Shown piece by piece: positions 1 through 18,440 of a stretch of DNA of 64,000 nt. Origin of the DNA: Thamnaconus septentrionalis. Its lineage: Eukaryota; Chordata; Actinopteri; Tetraodontiformes; Monacanthidae. The stretch covers positions 31,163,361-31,227,360 of the forward strand of contig CM020501.1 in assembly GCA_009823395.1 (NCBI GenBank), read 5' to 3'. Numbering within the stretch: the first letter of the stretch is position 1; every line of letters starts with the position of its first letter. Under the pieces are notes generated by a model. That model worked only from the letters and a program-made list of their open reading frames with translations, was not told the origin of the DNA and made no database searches. A program made the position numbers and the translations under genes.

Positions 1-711
1 CACTCACCCCACCGCGCGCGCGAGAGAGAGCGAGCGCGCGCGCACGATGGTCTCGACCGCCTCTTCATCTTGGAAGTCTCCTGGATCCGGAACGGGAGAG
101 GACAGAGGACAAAAAGGGGGAATCGGGCGAAAACGATCGACCCCCAAAAACATCGGAGGGCACCGGAGCGAACCGACGGCGGAGTCTCCTGGTCGCGGTC
201 GTCGTTGTCCGAGCGGAAAAGGCGTCACACGGGGTGCAGACCTCCGCACGGGGGGCGAGGGGGAGGAGGGGAGGGAGGGGGTGGGGGTGCATCACGGAGC
301 GAAAACAAGAAACGACGAAGGGTGGAGGCGGCGTTTTCTATCGTAGCAACGATTCGACTCGACGGTCAGGGCAGAGCGCCGAGCTCCGCGCCCCGCCCCC
401 CCCACCACCACCACCACCACCACCACCACCACCGCCTCCGCCACCATCATCCGCGTTCCTCGACGCCGTTGTGCCCGCTTGAGGGAACCACAATGCGCAT
501 CGCAGCGGCTCTGCGCTGATCTGTTTCGTTTTTCAGACTGTGTGTGTGTGTGTGTGTGTGTGTGTGGTGGGGCCAAGCTGTGCTTGCTCGGTGTGTCGTT
601 GATTACACGCCGAAGGCAGAAAGACGAGGCCGGGCCCATCACTGCAGCCACCCGGGACCACCGTCAATTCTTGCCGCGACGGAGGAGAGTAAACAGGGCC
701 AACCGGACGTA

Positions 712-816
712 ATGCCTGAAGGCGATGAGCGACATTCCGGTGATCAACATCACTTGAGCATCACCAATGAGATGGCATTGAGACTTGTGCGGCACATGCA
801 CCAGACTAGCATAGAT

Positions 817-853
<37 letters not shown>

Positions 854-904
854 TCTCTCATCCACCATGGACCTCTGAACGACATTCTACTCGGGCGCAG
901 ATGG
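712..904 (+). other. Upstream ORF with polyglutamine tract (first part, before splicing)
   Basis: An ATG at 712 opens a frame that runs without stop to the donor at 904 and includes 12 consecutive CAG codons (817-852). If spliced to the acceptor at 8175, the codon across the junction is G+GA and the next triplet is TGA at 8178-8180. The uORF would then be 65 codons long, with its stop sharing bases with the mgat3 start ATG at 8177. The frame and junction are seen; use of the exon and translation are inferred. Confidence 0.45.
817..852 (+). repeat. (CAG)12 trinucleotide repeat
   Basis: Twelve uninterrupted CAG triplets, in frame with the upstream ATG at 712 in the presumed mgat3 leader. Confidence 0.9.
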
Positions 905-1240
905 GTAAGGAGACACAATCTGCTGTCTTTTCATCGACGGCAGGGAGACGGTATATTGGAGAAGAGAGAGTGATGACGTAAAGAATGAGCTTGATATAGT
1001 CGTCTGACGGCATTGAGGATGAATGGGATTGAGCTCCCGGCTCAGCCGATGGTATGATGCTGGTCGTCATGTTATGGAATGACATCCCATTATGTTTTTG
1101 ACTTATGAGCATATCATCTGTGTCCAAGTCGGGATGCCTGAGGTATTGTTTAATGTTTTGATGGTTTGATTTAAAATGTAAAAAGATATTGTTTATTTCA
1201 TGATGATAATAGTGGGAAAACAGTAGGTGGTCCTGGTATA

Positions 1241-1586
1241 CAGGTACTACTCGAAAAATTTGAATATGAAGTAAAATTTGTTTTATTTTGGAAAGCAACA
1301 AATTTTATTGAGCCATTACACGCAAATTGACATCTCAAGCAGTTCCTTGTTGTAACTTTGCTGATTAAGATTTTCAGCTTATTAAAACCACAAACCCACA
1401 AACTCAGAAAATTAGAGTACTGTGAAAAGCTTCAGTTTTGTAGCTGCAAAGAGTCCAAAGAATCCAAAACACCTGCAAAAGGGTCCTGAGCCTTTAAAAA
1501 GTCTGTCTTGGGTCGGCTCAGAAGAGTTCACACATGGGCAAATACAACAACCTTCTCAGGAGATTCTCATTTTCTGGGTAGTACTG
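1241..1586 (+). mobile_element. Mariner-type MITE, copy A
   Basis: The 346-bp element is flanked by TA on both sides (1239-1240 and 1587-1588). It has inverted ends that begin CAGGTACTAC and, on the opposite strand, CAGTACTACCCAGAAAATGA. Its interior closely matches copies at 12659-13022 (inverted) and 50006-50380. TA target duplication and CAGT-type ends point to the Tc1/mariner superfamily. No transposase is present, so it is non-autonomous. Confidence 0.8.
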
Positions 1587-1718
1587 TATGTTCTGTGTCC
1601 TAGAGACTCAAAATAGCAATAAAAAGAAAAACAACAACTTTATCAGGCACAAATTTAAAAAGTCCATATGGGTATGTGTCGTGTTGTCATGGTATATCAC
1701 TATCTAGTTATCACTGAC

Positions 1719-2202
1719 AGGGCTGGGCAATTTTGGACAAAAATAAAATCCTGATTTTTTTTTTTTTTCTCTGAAAACTCTATTTTTGATTTCGATTTTT
1801 TTTGTGGGGTAAAACTACAAAAGACAGTGGAATAAATGAATTCAAATATTTTATCTTTATTTTTACAGACAATAGCATCCAAATTTCCCTATTGGGAATG
1901 AAGTGCAACTGAAAGATAGTGTGAATACACCTTGGCTTTAGTAAAATGACAACATTTACAGTCTTCTTGACCAAACAACAATGAACCTCTTGGGATTAAT
2001 GAAGTGGGAATCTCACTTTCGCCAAACTTCACTTGAAAATGAACAGGTTCTTCATGAACAAAAAGGAAGTTCCCTAATTTGGAATGAAGTGAAAGCACGG
2101 AAGCACGCGAGAGGAAAATTGATTTTAAGCTTTTCCTACTTCTACCATTGTCTTGACTAATAAATCCGATTTTGATTTAGAATCCATTAATCACATAGCC
2201 CT
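1719..2202 (+). mobile_element. hAT-type MITE, CAGGGCTGGGC family, copy 1
   Basis: The left end reads CAGGGCTGGGCAATTTTGG and the right end (complement) begins AGGGCTATGTGATTAATGG. The interior shares long stretches with the element at 45412-46032, such as the GAATGAAGTGCAACTGAAAG block. Target duplication is imperfect here (tcactgac / gcactggc). No coding capacity is seen. Confidence 0.65.
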
Positions 2203-2209
2203 AGGCACT

Positions 2210-4000
2210 GGCAATTAGAAAAGTAGTTGTCATCTATTGGAGTATCATAATCAAGTCCAGCAGCATCTTGGGGCTTGACTGCTATCCCTTCTTCAGTCTT
2301 TTTGGATGATTCTATTTTACTGGTAGAGGCACCAATAATATAATATAAGCAATACACACTGGGTGTTGGGTATTGGTTATGGGCTGTTATTTTTCACACA
2401 TCACCTGGTCACTCTACAGCACTGACACTTGACTGTGGAAGTGTAGAGATTGAATGATGAAGATGAGGATTTTTCACTCCAAACCTCGAGCAAGGCACTT
2501 CACTAAGAGCAATTTTCAGTTGCAACTTTTAAAGACAAGTTGAAGCACAGTAACTGGTGTCTTTCCAACCAGCATGAGTGAGTAAGAGTGAAACAGAATC
2601 AAACGGTAAAAGTTTCAAGCAGCAAGCAAACAACAAGGCTCTCATCCAACTTTTTCTTTGTCTGTGCTTGTCTGAATGCGACTTCAAATATTTGACCATG
2701 CCCAAACAAACATACTAGACTCAGGGTTGAGTCAGACGGTGGAACAGACTTGTCTGAGACTGTTTTCACCAACCTGAGTGTTTCGTTGTTTTTGACATGT
2801 CAACATGTCGAGTAGAGGTAGAATTTAAATAGAACAAGTCTTCATATTATTTGACGACAGCCTGAGAGTGGCATCAGTGAGGTTTCTGTGGCAGTTTTAT
2901 GACATCACTATAGGTTCATTCCAAATTGTGCACTTGCAGCTAGCTGACTGGCTATAAGGATATTATTGGCTTTGTTATATTCACAAGCAAATTTTAGTTT
3001 TTTCATGAAGGAAGTTCTAATCGATTCAAGGCACTTCAGTCACTCAGTAAAAGTCATTTTCACTGCTTTTCCCTCAACTATTTGAATGTGTTTTATAGAA
3101 AAAAAATAAATGACAGCAGTGATAGGGGCCTATAACACAAGGGCTCAGACTGCAAACCTATTTATATGTCTAGTTTACACTCTGACATAAGAGCAACATT
3201 TTTTTTTCTTTAGCGACAGACATAATCTCTGAAAGTTAGATGAGAGCCAAAATCCAAGAATCTTCTTTACCTCATTTTAATTTGCACTAGTTTACTATCT
3301 CTCCCTCTATTTACAACTCTTGTTAATAATGTAGATTTTGGCTGCTTATTGTACCACATCTATCGTTAGCTACTGTTAGCTATCGGGTTTGCCGATAATG
3401 TTCACGTTAACGTTAATTTGCTGCATTAATAAGTAGGAGTAAACAGACGCTACTGTGGATGTCCAGCGTGATGATGGAGACACTGGCATAGTGAAAACTT
3501 TTTTGCATGGGCACCGCAGCTATTTCAAAATAGAGCAAGCTAAACTGCCTGTGTGGCCAGGAGGGACATCACTGTGCCATGTCCAGTTCAACTAATTGAT
3601 CAATGCCTTATTTGTAACTATTGACCAGTCTGACATTACTTGAACCCTACACTTTAAGGTGCGGTTTGTAAAATTTGACAAGAGAATTTGGCAAAAGCTT
3701 CATTAGGGTGTAGGAAGCAGTTTTTAATTTGTAATTTCTGGCAAAAACAGGTATTAAAACTATCCAGCAGCATATTTCAGAGAGGTAGAATTTTAAATGC
3801 AGGACTTTTAATTTTTTGGCGTTGTCGTTTACTTTAGTAATGGAGTTCTGGTTACAGGTCTATATAAAAATACATGGTTCACAGTGCAGTTGTGAATTAT
3901 AGGTGGTTCACAGACACCCCATAATGTTTATATTTATGTATGTTTATGTACATTTATTTGGTTTAAAGTTTTTGGAAAACGCTTTAAATTAAGGATTACT
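2210..4000. other. Presumed mgat3 intron 1, no gene seen
   Basis: AT-rich sequence with short poly-T/A runs. No ORF with recognisable protein similarity and no clear repeat family were found by eye. Confidence 0.5.
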
Positions 4001-4029
4001 CCTAAACGCCTCTGTCTGTTGTGTGGAGA

Positions 4030-5225
4030 ACAGGAGTTGTCATCGTATCGGAGGATTGGATAATCGGAAGTGGATGAGATCCGTTCTGAAGTCTCTGAAT
4101 GTGCAGGAACTGTCATGGCTGACACGGCTCTGTAACATCGCTTGGCGGTCCGGGACAGTGCATTGCAATGGCAGACCAGTGTGATGGTCTCAGTTTTTAA
4201 TAAGGGTGACCGGAGATGGTTCTCCAACTATAGAGGATCACACTCCTCAGCCTTCGCGGGAAAGTCTATTCCAGGGTACTGGAGAGGACGATACGACCGA
4301 TAGTCAACCCTCAGATTCAGGAGAAACAATGCAGACTCTGTCCTGGTCGCGGAACACTAGACGAGCTCCGCACTCTCCTTCGGGTGCTCCAGGGTTCATG
4401 GGAGTTTGCTCAACTGGTCCACATGTGCTTTGTAAATTTGGAGAAGACCATTTCCCCTCTTGTAGGGGGTTGTCCAAGAGTATAGTGTCTAAGGCCCTCT
4501 GTTAAAGGGCGTTTGGTCCCTGTATGAGTGCGCTGGGGTGGTTTTTAAACTGATTGTGAAGCGACAGTGATAAGAATCAGCATCTCCAAGTCTGAGGCCA
4601 TGGTTTTCGGCCGAATAAAGGTGGTTTGCCCTCCGGATCGGTGGAAAGTCCCAGCCTTTCCTGGAGGAGGTCTAGCATCTCAGGGTGTTGTTCACGAGTG
4701 ATGGAAAGATGGAGTGTGAGAACGACAGGCGGTGCAGCGTCTGCAGTGATCTAACCGTTGTGTCGATCCGTTGTGGTAAAAAAAACAAAGGAGCTGAGCA
4801 TAAAGGCAAAGCTCTCGATTTATTGGTCAGTCTACATTCCTACCTTCACCTATGGTCATGAGCTTTGGGTAATGATGGAAAGAACAAGGTTGCAGATACG
4901 AGCAGCCAAAATGAGTTTCCTCTGTAGGCCCGCTGGGTGCACCCTTACAGATAGGTTGAGGAGCTCAGTCACCCGGGAGGAGCTTGGAGTAGAGCTGCTG
5001 CTCCTCCACATCAAGAGCAGCCTGCTGAGGTGGCTCGGGCATCTGTTCAGGATGCCTCCTGGACGCCTCCCCGGAGAGGTGTTTCGGGCATGTCCCACTA
5101 GAGGGAGGCCCAGAGGAAGACCCAGGACATGCTGGAGGTATGTCTCTTGGCTCACCTGGGAAGGCCTTAGGCTCACAACTGATGGACTGGAGGAGATGAC
5201 TGTAGCCACACCAGACACAATGTAA
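4030..5225 (+). mobile_element. Decayed non-LTR retrotransposon (LINE) fragment, 3' half of reverse transcriptase
   Basis: Broken frames on the plus strand match the end of a fish LINE polyprotein: a reverse-transcriptase part around 4380-4470, then a C-terminal region at 4758-5180. That region reads RTRLQIRAAKMSFLCRPAGC, then RWLGHLFRMPPGRLPGEVFR and RPRGRPRTCWRYVSWL. This tail is typical of Rex/RTE- or CR1-like fish LINEs; I do not fix the family. Frameshifts and stops show it is dead. A shorter piece of the same family lies at about 25850-26100. Confidence 0.8.
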
Positions 5226-5339
5226 AAGTTTGTCCCGTATCAGTTCAATACGGGACAGGTCTTTTATTAGCCAAATAAGTAACAATCCTGTATTTTATGG
5301 GACTGTTGGCAACCCTTGTGCATGTTTATTACCATGTGA

Positions 5340-6245
5340 TTGTGGTTAAATGCCAGCTTGACAGTCCTTCACACCGCCCTGTGCCATCTGGAATGCCCTG
5401 GGTCGGCAGCAAAGGTCTTATTTATTGACTACATCTATGCCTTTAACACCACCATGTCGGACATCCTTGTAGACTGAGGCCCTGTCCACACGTGAACGTT
5501 GACGTTTTTTTTTTTTTCCCGGTCGGAAAAAGTTGCGTCCACACGCTGGCAGATGGAAACGGAACGGTGGGTGGAAACGATGTAATGCGTATGCCACACC
5601 GAAACGTGGCGCTGTTAACAGACGCTGACACAGCCACCGGACCCACGATTTAGAAAGAGGGCATTTCTGCTACACACTAAACAAACAGAAAACAAAAATG
5701 ACGAGTAGCAGAAAAAAAAGTGAGTCTGAGGTTTTGTGAGGTTTTGTAGTAATATTGCCAACAAATCTTGAAGCGCCTGCGATACAAAGACAACTCCGCT
5801 GGCCGCTGTCGTTGTTGTTCGTGCCGCTGCACGCCTTGTTTTTTCCGGTCACATGACAGTGACGGTGTGATGACGTCATCGTTTTACAAGGAAAAGCCGT
5901 TTTCACTGTCCACACGGCAACGATGTGACAACGGCGAAACAGCGTTGTCAGATTTTCCCACTCTGGGACCCGTTTTCAAAAAATACCGTTTCGGGGACCC
6001 AAAACGGCGTTGCCGTGTGGACGAAACGCCGTAACGGTTAAATACTTTACCGTTTCCACCAAAAAACGTTCCCGTGTGGACGGGCCCTGACTGGCTGCCC
6101 TGGACTTCCCCTCTGCCGCCTGTAACAAGCTAGAGAGGAACCTGCTTGTGACCTTCCACCGATCCACAGTTGAGAACGTGCTGCTGTACGCCATCATAGT
6201 GTGGTATGCCGGCTGCACTGTGGCGAAGAGGAAGCTCAATTAAAC
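5340..6245 (+). mobile_element. L2-like LINE fragment split by a DNA-element insertion
   Basis: Bases 5370-5470 read as the reverse-transcriptase stretch with the 'FIDYIYAFNTT' pattern. Bases 6100-6240 resume with RSTVENVLLYAIIVWYAGCT, a downstream part of the same kind of polyprotein (L2/Maui style). Between them sits the element at about 5478-6089, so the two halves were once contiguous or nearly so. Confidence 0.6.
5478..6089 (+). mobile_element. Non-autonomous DNA transposon, GGCCCTGTCCACACG ends
   Basis: The left end reads AGGCCCTGTCCACACGTGAA; the right end (complement) reads AGGGCCCGTCCACACGGGAA. Internal blocks repeat the same theme (cgttttcaaaaaataccg, gtgtggacgaaacgccg). It interrupts a LINE fragment. 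The target duplication is not clean, and the superfamily (hAT or Harbinger) is left open. Confidence 0.7.
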
Positions 6246-6249
6246 TTGA

Positions 6250-7365
6250 ATCTTGACTGGTTTGTCTGGTTGATTTCATCTACTTAATCACACCCCTTCT
6301 CCTGTGTGTTCCTCCTCTGTCTTTGTGTGTTAGGTAAAACAATTCATGGTGTCAGAAATGAAAGACACTGTGCTTGTTTTGTCAGGGAGGAAACATTCAT
6401 AAGGAGTCGGAGATTGATGAACTCAAACACTATCGTAACCACACTATTTGACTTACAGACAGACTCCGCCCTGTGAATGATCTCTCAGTGTTGTAGGTGA
6501 AGGGACACAAGAAAGGGACATAGTTCAGACGTAGTGGAGGCCTGAAAACATTGGAATCATTTCGACAGTCAAGCTTTGGTTTCTGGGCTGTCATGAATCT
6601 ACAAAAAAGACGCTGAGGTCACCGTCATATTTTCTGTTTGTAAGTGAATTTGCTGAGCGACTTGGTTTGATTTGTCTATTCATTTTAATTGTTGTTAGAT
6701 TGTTAGAGATTCTCAAATTGGTGATCATTTTGCCTTCAACTTTTAATTTTTACAAATCAACAGGAAGTTATTTGTTGTTGTTATATTATTTAATATTAAC
6801 AGTATGAAGTTGGTGCATTGTCTTAGAACGCAGAACTCAAATCTCACCCTAACTCATGTAGAAGAAATTAAGTGTCTTATTTTTAGCGATAGTAAATCGT
6901 ATTCTTCCAACTTGAGCGTGTTCTTGAATTCTTGCGAATTTGCGTAATCAAAGTACATGTCCAACTCATGGATGAACTATGAACCCACACGGGATCTTGA
7001 ACAATGACTGAACAAGAGCATAGTTGTGTTGCTTTCGACTAGTTTTATGCTACACCAATAAGGAAATAAGAGAGCATCGGGGACGGATACATGACAAGTA
7101 TACCAGATAATATCCCGATCTCAATTTTTGCTTCAGTAATTCAGTGGCTGTTCTTGCTGTCTTACCAACACTGCCTAACTGTGCACTAATCCCACTTGTT
7201 CACACGTTACATTGTTACATTGTTTTACCATCTTGGCTAAGTAAACACTCACAAGCAAAAAGTGACTGAACCAGATTGCACTGATCAAACAAGGTCACGC
7301 TGAGCTTTTACAGACACTCTGGTATTTGTTTTGTTTTTTTCAAACCATCCTGTATTTCCTGCAAA
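6250..7365. other. Presumed mgat3 intron 1, nothing recognisable
   Basis: AT-rich, no long ORF, no recognisable repeat end. Confidence 0.45.
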
Positions 7366-7366
7366 A

Positions 7367-7381
7367 TTATCATCATCATCA

Positions 7382-7418
<37 letters not shown>

Positions 7419-8040
7419 CATTATTATTATTTGGGCTGAGCCCAATGAAAGGCGGTGCTCGAGAATGGCTTTGAGCCACGACTTTCGCAAGGGCAGAAGG
7501 ACCTATTGTTTGTCCAATGTTCATTATTCGGGACTGAGCCCCAGCGATTAGACCAGCTCTGAAGCAGAGCAGGTCATTCTGATTTAGACATCTTTTCTGA
7601 AAGTGCTGCCAGTTTGTCAGCCGCAAGTCCATGGGGCGGGCTCAGTCCCGCCAACCCTGCTTGTAGGTTTAATTATTATTTAGCTTGGGTAAGCTAAATA
7701 AAAATAATGAGTCTTTGAGGTCTTTGGACCTCATTTTGAGCCCTTTAACATGTTCCAATTCTCACCAATCCGGCAAGCAGGTCAGGACCTGTGGGAAAAA
7801 TATAATAATTCCAAAATGAAAACTCTAGATGCTCCATAGCGCTACCTACAGGCAAAAAACCAGGTCCCTAAATAGAATGGCCCGAGCAGCCAGTAGGAAC
7901 GTCATAGAGACATGGGATCAAAACCCAGGCGTGCGTCTGATCCTCACCTACGTTGCAAATACTCTGGTTGAGCTTGTATCTTCAACTAAAAAGGTGCAAT
8001 TTGAGCTTGTTTGCAGAAATGGTAAACTATATTAACTCAT
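7367..8040. repeat. ATT/ATC microsatellite followed by dispersed repeat sequence
   Basis: A trinucleotide tract (7367-7432) is followed by repeat-like sequence: 'gggctgagccc' at 7433 and again as 'gggctcagtccc' near 7635, then a 'cctacaggcaaaaaaccaggtc' block. These look like a dispersed fish repeat inside the mgat3 intron; its class is not clear. Confidence 0.4.
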
Positions 8041-8176
8041 GATTATTCAAAGAAACATTTTCAAAGAAACAATCGGCTCTGACACTATCTCACACACACA
8101 AACCACACAGATTAAGGGAAATAAATCATAATCTGACTTTCTTCATGATGTTTTTCTCTCTCTCTCTCTCTCTAGG

Positions 8177-13813
<5,637 letters not shown>

Positions 13814-14510
13814 TCAGTCGGCCACAGGGATGGAACGATGACGGAAGCCAGTGGGCCAGACTGAGGCTTTAACAGGGGTTCTGGGGTTTGGAACGGTACT
13901 ACGGACTGAGCTCGCTAATCAAGGGTATGACATGTATATATACCTGGAAGCACCAATGTAACAGGGATTCAAATATCCTACAAATCGTTACTTTGGGCTC
14001 ACATGGGAACAGTACTAGAAATCCATCATGGATTTACCATGAAATTATTGAAATGATGCATCCACTGGATAAACAAAATCATACATTTCTTCAGTTCTTC
14101 TCCGTCGATGATGGAGTCTTGCTCTCTCATTTTTTTGTGACCCTTGCTCCTGTCCCTCTGTCCTGGTCAACTATGCCGGTATGCCTGCTGAGATCGACGG
14201 GTGGATTCCGAGTGGGCAGATATTTTTCAGCCCTGCGGAAGATGTGGAGATGCGCAGCGTGGTCGTCAAGAACCTTTTCTGTTGTTCATTCGTGTCTGAT
14301 TTTTGCTCCTCACTTTCCTCCTCCAGTTGTCTTCCTACTGTATTTGTCAACCTTCCAAAAACAGACACGTGTGTGATGGTATTCTTGGCTCTGAGAAAAA
14401 AAAAAAAAAAAAGTCAATATAATTCAAACCCTGCTGAAGTTATCACTGCCAAAGGAAGAGAGGATGTTTAGTGGAGATGTTTCAGCTGTCTAATGATCAC
14501 ATCCAAATAA
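13814..14510 (+). other. mgat3: Probable mgat3 3'UTR
   Basis: Non-coding sequence directly after the stop. An AATAAA at about 14505-14510 could serve as polyadenylation signal, but others occur downstream and long 3'UTRs are usual for this gene, so the end is uncertain. The GT/GC-rich tract at 14525-14586 follows directly. Confidence 0.4.
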
Positions 14511-14524
14511 ACCTTAGACCTACT

Positions 14525-14544
14525 GTGTGTGTGTGCGTGTGCGT

Positions 14545-14586
<42 letters not shown>
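14525..14586. repeat. (GT)n microsatellite with GTGTGC interruptions
   Basis: About 62 bases of GT repeat, the first part alternating with GC. Confidence 0.9.
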
Positions 14587-14587
<1 letters not shown>

Positions 14588-14589
14588 CT

Positions 14590-17050
14590 CTTTTATAAGA
14601 AAAACTTTTCTGTCTCAGTGGAAATTGAATTTTTTTCTGTTAGCAAAACTACGTTTTCTGAAATTGGAAATTCAAATTTTGTGGATCTGAGGAAACATAA
14701 AACGAGAGACTTGGAACTGAAGGGAAAAAGTATTGAGTGAGGAAAATAAGGAGAACTAGTGCGGGATCACTGAAAATATTAAATGAAACGAGTCGTGTTT
14801 CATTTAATATTTAAACAGGATGACTCATCTCGCATACTAAACTGATGACTCAGTACTCACAGGAAGGTCAAAATTCAGCGGCGTGTCTCATTAACATGTA
14901 CGAAGACTTTAACAATGTCATTTCCGTCACACACTGTGTAAAGAAGATTCTGTCCATGATGTTTGAATGAATGGAGTCGTTTGCTTGTAACAGTTTTGTA
15001 TTATTCATTTACCTTTTCTCATTTTACCCAACCCAGAATATCGTTCCTAAGTCTACACACTGCGACCCTCGACACTCTTATTGGTTGCCTGTGTCACATG
15101 GGGAACAATAATAGTAATTAAAAAAAAAAAAACAGATCATGCTGAAAAGACAACAGTGGAGCAGCTAAATGCTTCTATTCATCTATAACAAATCCAATTC
15201 TAATATGAGTGGCTGAAGATTTGGGAGGAAAAGATGAGCTATTGTTACATCAGGCTACCAATGACACAATTTGAACAATACACAACACATAGTAATGACA
15301 TTGGCATTATAATGACAAGCATGAAGTCTCGTCGCATTGGTTAAATAGATCATGTTTGGCTCTACGGCTCTGTCTTGTTGACCAAGTGACTACGAATAAA
15401 GAGCAAATAAAGGACTCATTCATTCTCTCATACAGGACGTAGTCAATAGAGAGGAAAACTTCAAGCGAATAAGGATTTGCATGGGTGATGGAGACGGTCC
15501 AACAGGCCGCTACCACAGTCGTGGCTTTCAGCTTTAGTGTGATGAGCCAGTTTCCCGGCAGCTTTGTTATTTGTGGCAGATTGCTGCCTCACAGCAGCGA
15601 AGGGTTAGTACAATACTGAGTGCTTCTGTTCCTGTTTCTTTTTCTGGCAGCTATCTTAGGTTGGAAAATGTCATCAGCTGTTTGAATTGTCAGCGGGACT
15701 CGGCTGTCGCTCCGTGTCCTTCCATGAAGCACCTGCTTTTATGCGCTAACTGTGCTCCGTAGTATCCGTTCATTTATAAATGAAAGCAATGTTGATGAAT
15801 ATGAAATACATGTGTGACATGTAACAATTGTAACACTTGCATTAGTTATGCATTTTGTCTGTCTGTGATTTTCTTCCATGTAAGCTCCCTGGCTTTGTTG
15901 ACCTTGAAGAAATCCCAAGGGCGTTTTTTTGTTGTCCCATTTTTATTTATTTTTTTCATTTAAAGCTGCTTTGGCCCTGTTGAATGAATGTTGGCAAGAG
16001 TAGATTTCATTTTAAGCTTCTTGAGCTTGTGTGAGATGGATCAGAAGGGATTCTAAAGATGTCCAACTGAAAACCACTGAGAGAAAAACATTTATCTTGA
16101 CAAACATTAATGCATTTATTTATGTCATTTTTTTATGTCCAGCATTTTATTTTTTTTAAACAAATTTTCATAATTGTCCACCACACAGTGCTTTTTTTCC
16201 CCATTAAAAGCATAGAGCCAAATTTCACACTTTTACTGTTTGAAATGAAAGACGTGTCACTGCTGATGTTGGATTGTATGTGATAAAAATGATCATCAAA
16301 AACTCCTTGAAATGTATTTTATAGATTTTTTTTTTTTTTTGTAGATTGCTTTGCAAAAGACTGTATTGTGCCACCAAAGGGTTGAAAACCCAACAGGTAT
16401 AATTAATACTTGATATGTATATTTTAGGCCGAAGTAGTTCAAATGGAAAAAAAAATATTAATATTTAATATTTCACAGCTGTTTTGGGGAAGGTGACATT
16501 TTCTGTCTTTAGGCCAAATGTGTTCGTAACCTTTTATTTTTTAGTAATAATGTCCTTACAGTCCTCATACAGCTCCAGCAGGAGTGTTTGTTCAGCTGCT
16601 GAAAACACAGTGCTCATCCTCTTTGACTCTCTGCTCTCTCACTCGTTTCATCCTTGATCATCCATTGAGCTGATCTTTTTCAAACCAGCTGGCAGCGCCC
16701 CCTGTAGGACTCACTGTCATCACTGACCCTGGCGGAATAACCTTCTGCTTTTACACGCGTGTTTTAATCTTGGCCATTTGTCACTTTGTAAACACACTCA
16801 AACTAGCAGGCGTGTTGACGTGTGTGTCCTTCCTGCAGTAGTGGGAGTAATGGGAATGCCTGGTAAAACTTCTCCCAGCCTGTTTCCCTTATTGGTCACC
16901 ATGAGTCAAGAGTGGTTGCGTGCAAGTCGTCCAAACTACTGAATCTCAATGTCCATTGAAAGTTGCCCCGTCCACTCCTTGAACCAGACATTTTGAAGTA
17001 AACACAAGATCAACTGAACCTTTTAAAAGCTTCCTCAGGAAAAAATATAT
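14590..17050. other. Long 3'UTR or intergenic, no gene seen
   Basis: AT-rich with homopolymer runs. No ORF resembles a known protein. It may still belong to a long mgat3 3'UTR. Confidence 0.4.
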
Positions 17051-17059
17051 TGATTAAGA

Positions 17060-17450
17060 ATTGAAGAAAACAAAAGATTTATTGCCCAGCACAGCAGCAG
17101 CAATAATTATAGATTTAAAAATAAATATGGGAAGAACAAATAGTGAGTAGGTAACACAAGTGCTTGTGCCTGCATGCACTTATTTGGAGTCTGGTGTCCT
17201 GGTTCACTGGGAGTTTGTTGTAGAGTTGAACAGCTTGGGGAAGGAAGGACCTGCTTCAAACTGGGTGGAGCATCCTGACATTGCCGGAGCTTCTCAGTGA
17301 CGTGAGTGTGTGGTGGAGGGGATGGCTGCCTGGCTGGCTGCCTGGCTGCCATCCTCTTCTCTCCCACCACCACCACAGAGTCTCAAGAGCTTCCCAGGAA
17401 GGAATTGGACTTAGTGATTAGTTCGTTAACAGGCTTCACCATTGACAATG
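17060..17450 (-). mobile_element. LINE 3'-end-like fragment (L2 type)
   Basis: It contains 'ttgaacagcttggggaagg' followed by 'aaggacctgc', a pattern seen at the 3' ends of fish L2-like retrotransposons. No intact ORF is present. Confidence 0.35.
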
Positions 17451-17540
17451 TGTTGAAGGAAGTCTTCAGGCAAGCCCACCGTACTCTAAAAGGGATCATG
17501 GCACTGGTCCAACCTTCCATTAGTCCGACAAATTGCACAT

Positions 17541-17613
17541 TGGTCCGACCTGGCCTAAGCCTAAGCCTAAGCCTAACCTTGGTGGTGGGACGTCGTACCA
17601 ATGGGCAGTTCCC
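17541..17613 (+). repeat. Short CCTAAG tandem in a dispersed repeat
   Basis: Four CCTAA(G/C)-type units sit between 'ggtccgac' and 'ccaatgggcagttcc'. The same context recurs at 18441-18511 with CCTAACCCTAACC units. The two are diverged copies of one unit. Confidence 0.5.
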
Positions 17614-18440
17614 CTCTAAAAGACTTCAGCTTCCAGGCTTCTTGTTTCTATGCAAATCAGCTTAGTGAGGCTTATTGTGTCTGAGATCTTTATCATTTCT
17701 CCTTATTATCTCCTTATTATTATTTACTATTCTAACAAGTCAGCTGAGAAACTGATGTAGTATCCGTCAACCCAGTAGCATAACTGGGGTAGAGTGTCGT
17801 ACCGCATGCCATCTCTGTTGATTTCCAGCCCTGAATTTCTCCTGCACCGGCCATTTGAGTTGACTTAGTTTTAGTTGAGTGAATCTCTGCCTTCTCTCCA
17901 CCCATGGGAACAATGGCTCCACCACCTTCACAAACACACAGAAGCTACTGTCCCTGTGGTGGACAAATGCTTTGCATCTTCTGAGAAAACATGCAAACAG
18001 CTTGTCAAGCGCTACATATAAAGCAGGTGAATGTCGAGTGAAAGAGCCGGACTTGCCAACCGTAGCTGAAATTGTGTTGGATATCTGGAAGCTCAGCTTC
18101 TGTTGCCATCCGTAACACACGCTTGCAGCATCGTCACAATTCCGTTGCTCGCTGAGTGGTAGTTTGTTGCATCGCAGAAGGCGGCGCTCCAAAAACCCGT
18201 TGTTTCAGCGTGCATGCTGTGCTCAGCTGCGCCCTCCACAGGTCTTATTTTGAAATAAAACCGGTGGAACAACAACCCGGAAGTTGTTGTTTTTCTGCAG
18301 ATAACGTTGTGTAACGTCTAACATGTAACACATGACATTAAATATCAAAACAAACAAAAACGCCACGACTGTGTGCATATTCAAACAAACTACACAACTC
18401 ATTGAAGTATGGACTGGTGTTGGTACCGGGAGCACGGTAC

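Larger units (their letters stand above)
1..904 (+). promoter_or_regulatory. mgat3: CpG-rich promoter region and probable 5'UTR exon of mgat3
   Basis: The first ~700 bases are rich in CG dinucleotides, unlike the AT-rich sequence that follows, and look like a CpG-island promoter. A good splice donor (ATGG|GTAAGG) lies at 904/905. The next convincing acceptor on this strand that leads into a known coding exon is at 8175, one base before the mgat3 ATG. I therefore infer that the exon ending at 904 is 5'UTR, with an intron of about 7.3 kb. The transcription start cannot be fixed. A GT tract (about 540-566) and a CAG tract (817-852) lie inside. The region could instead belong to a gene on the other strand that starts outside the window. 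Confidence 0.5.

Noticed and set aside
4206..4505. Independent 99-codon gene
   Set aside because: It is an out-of-frame reading of the LINE fragment at 4030-5225.
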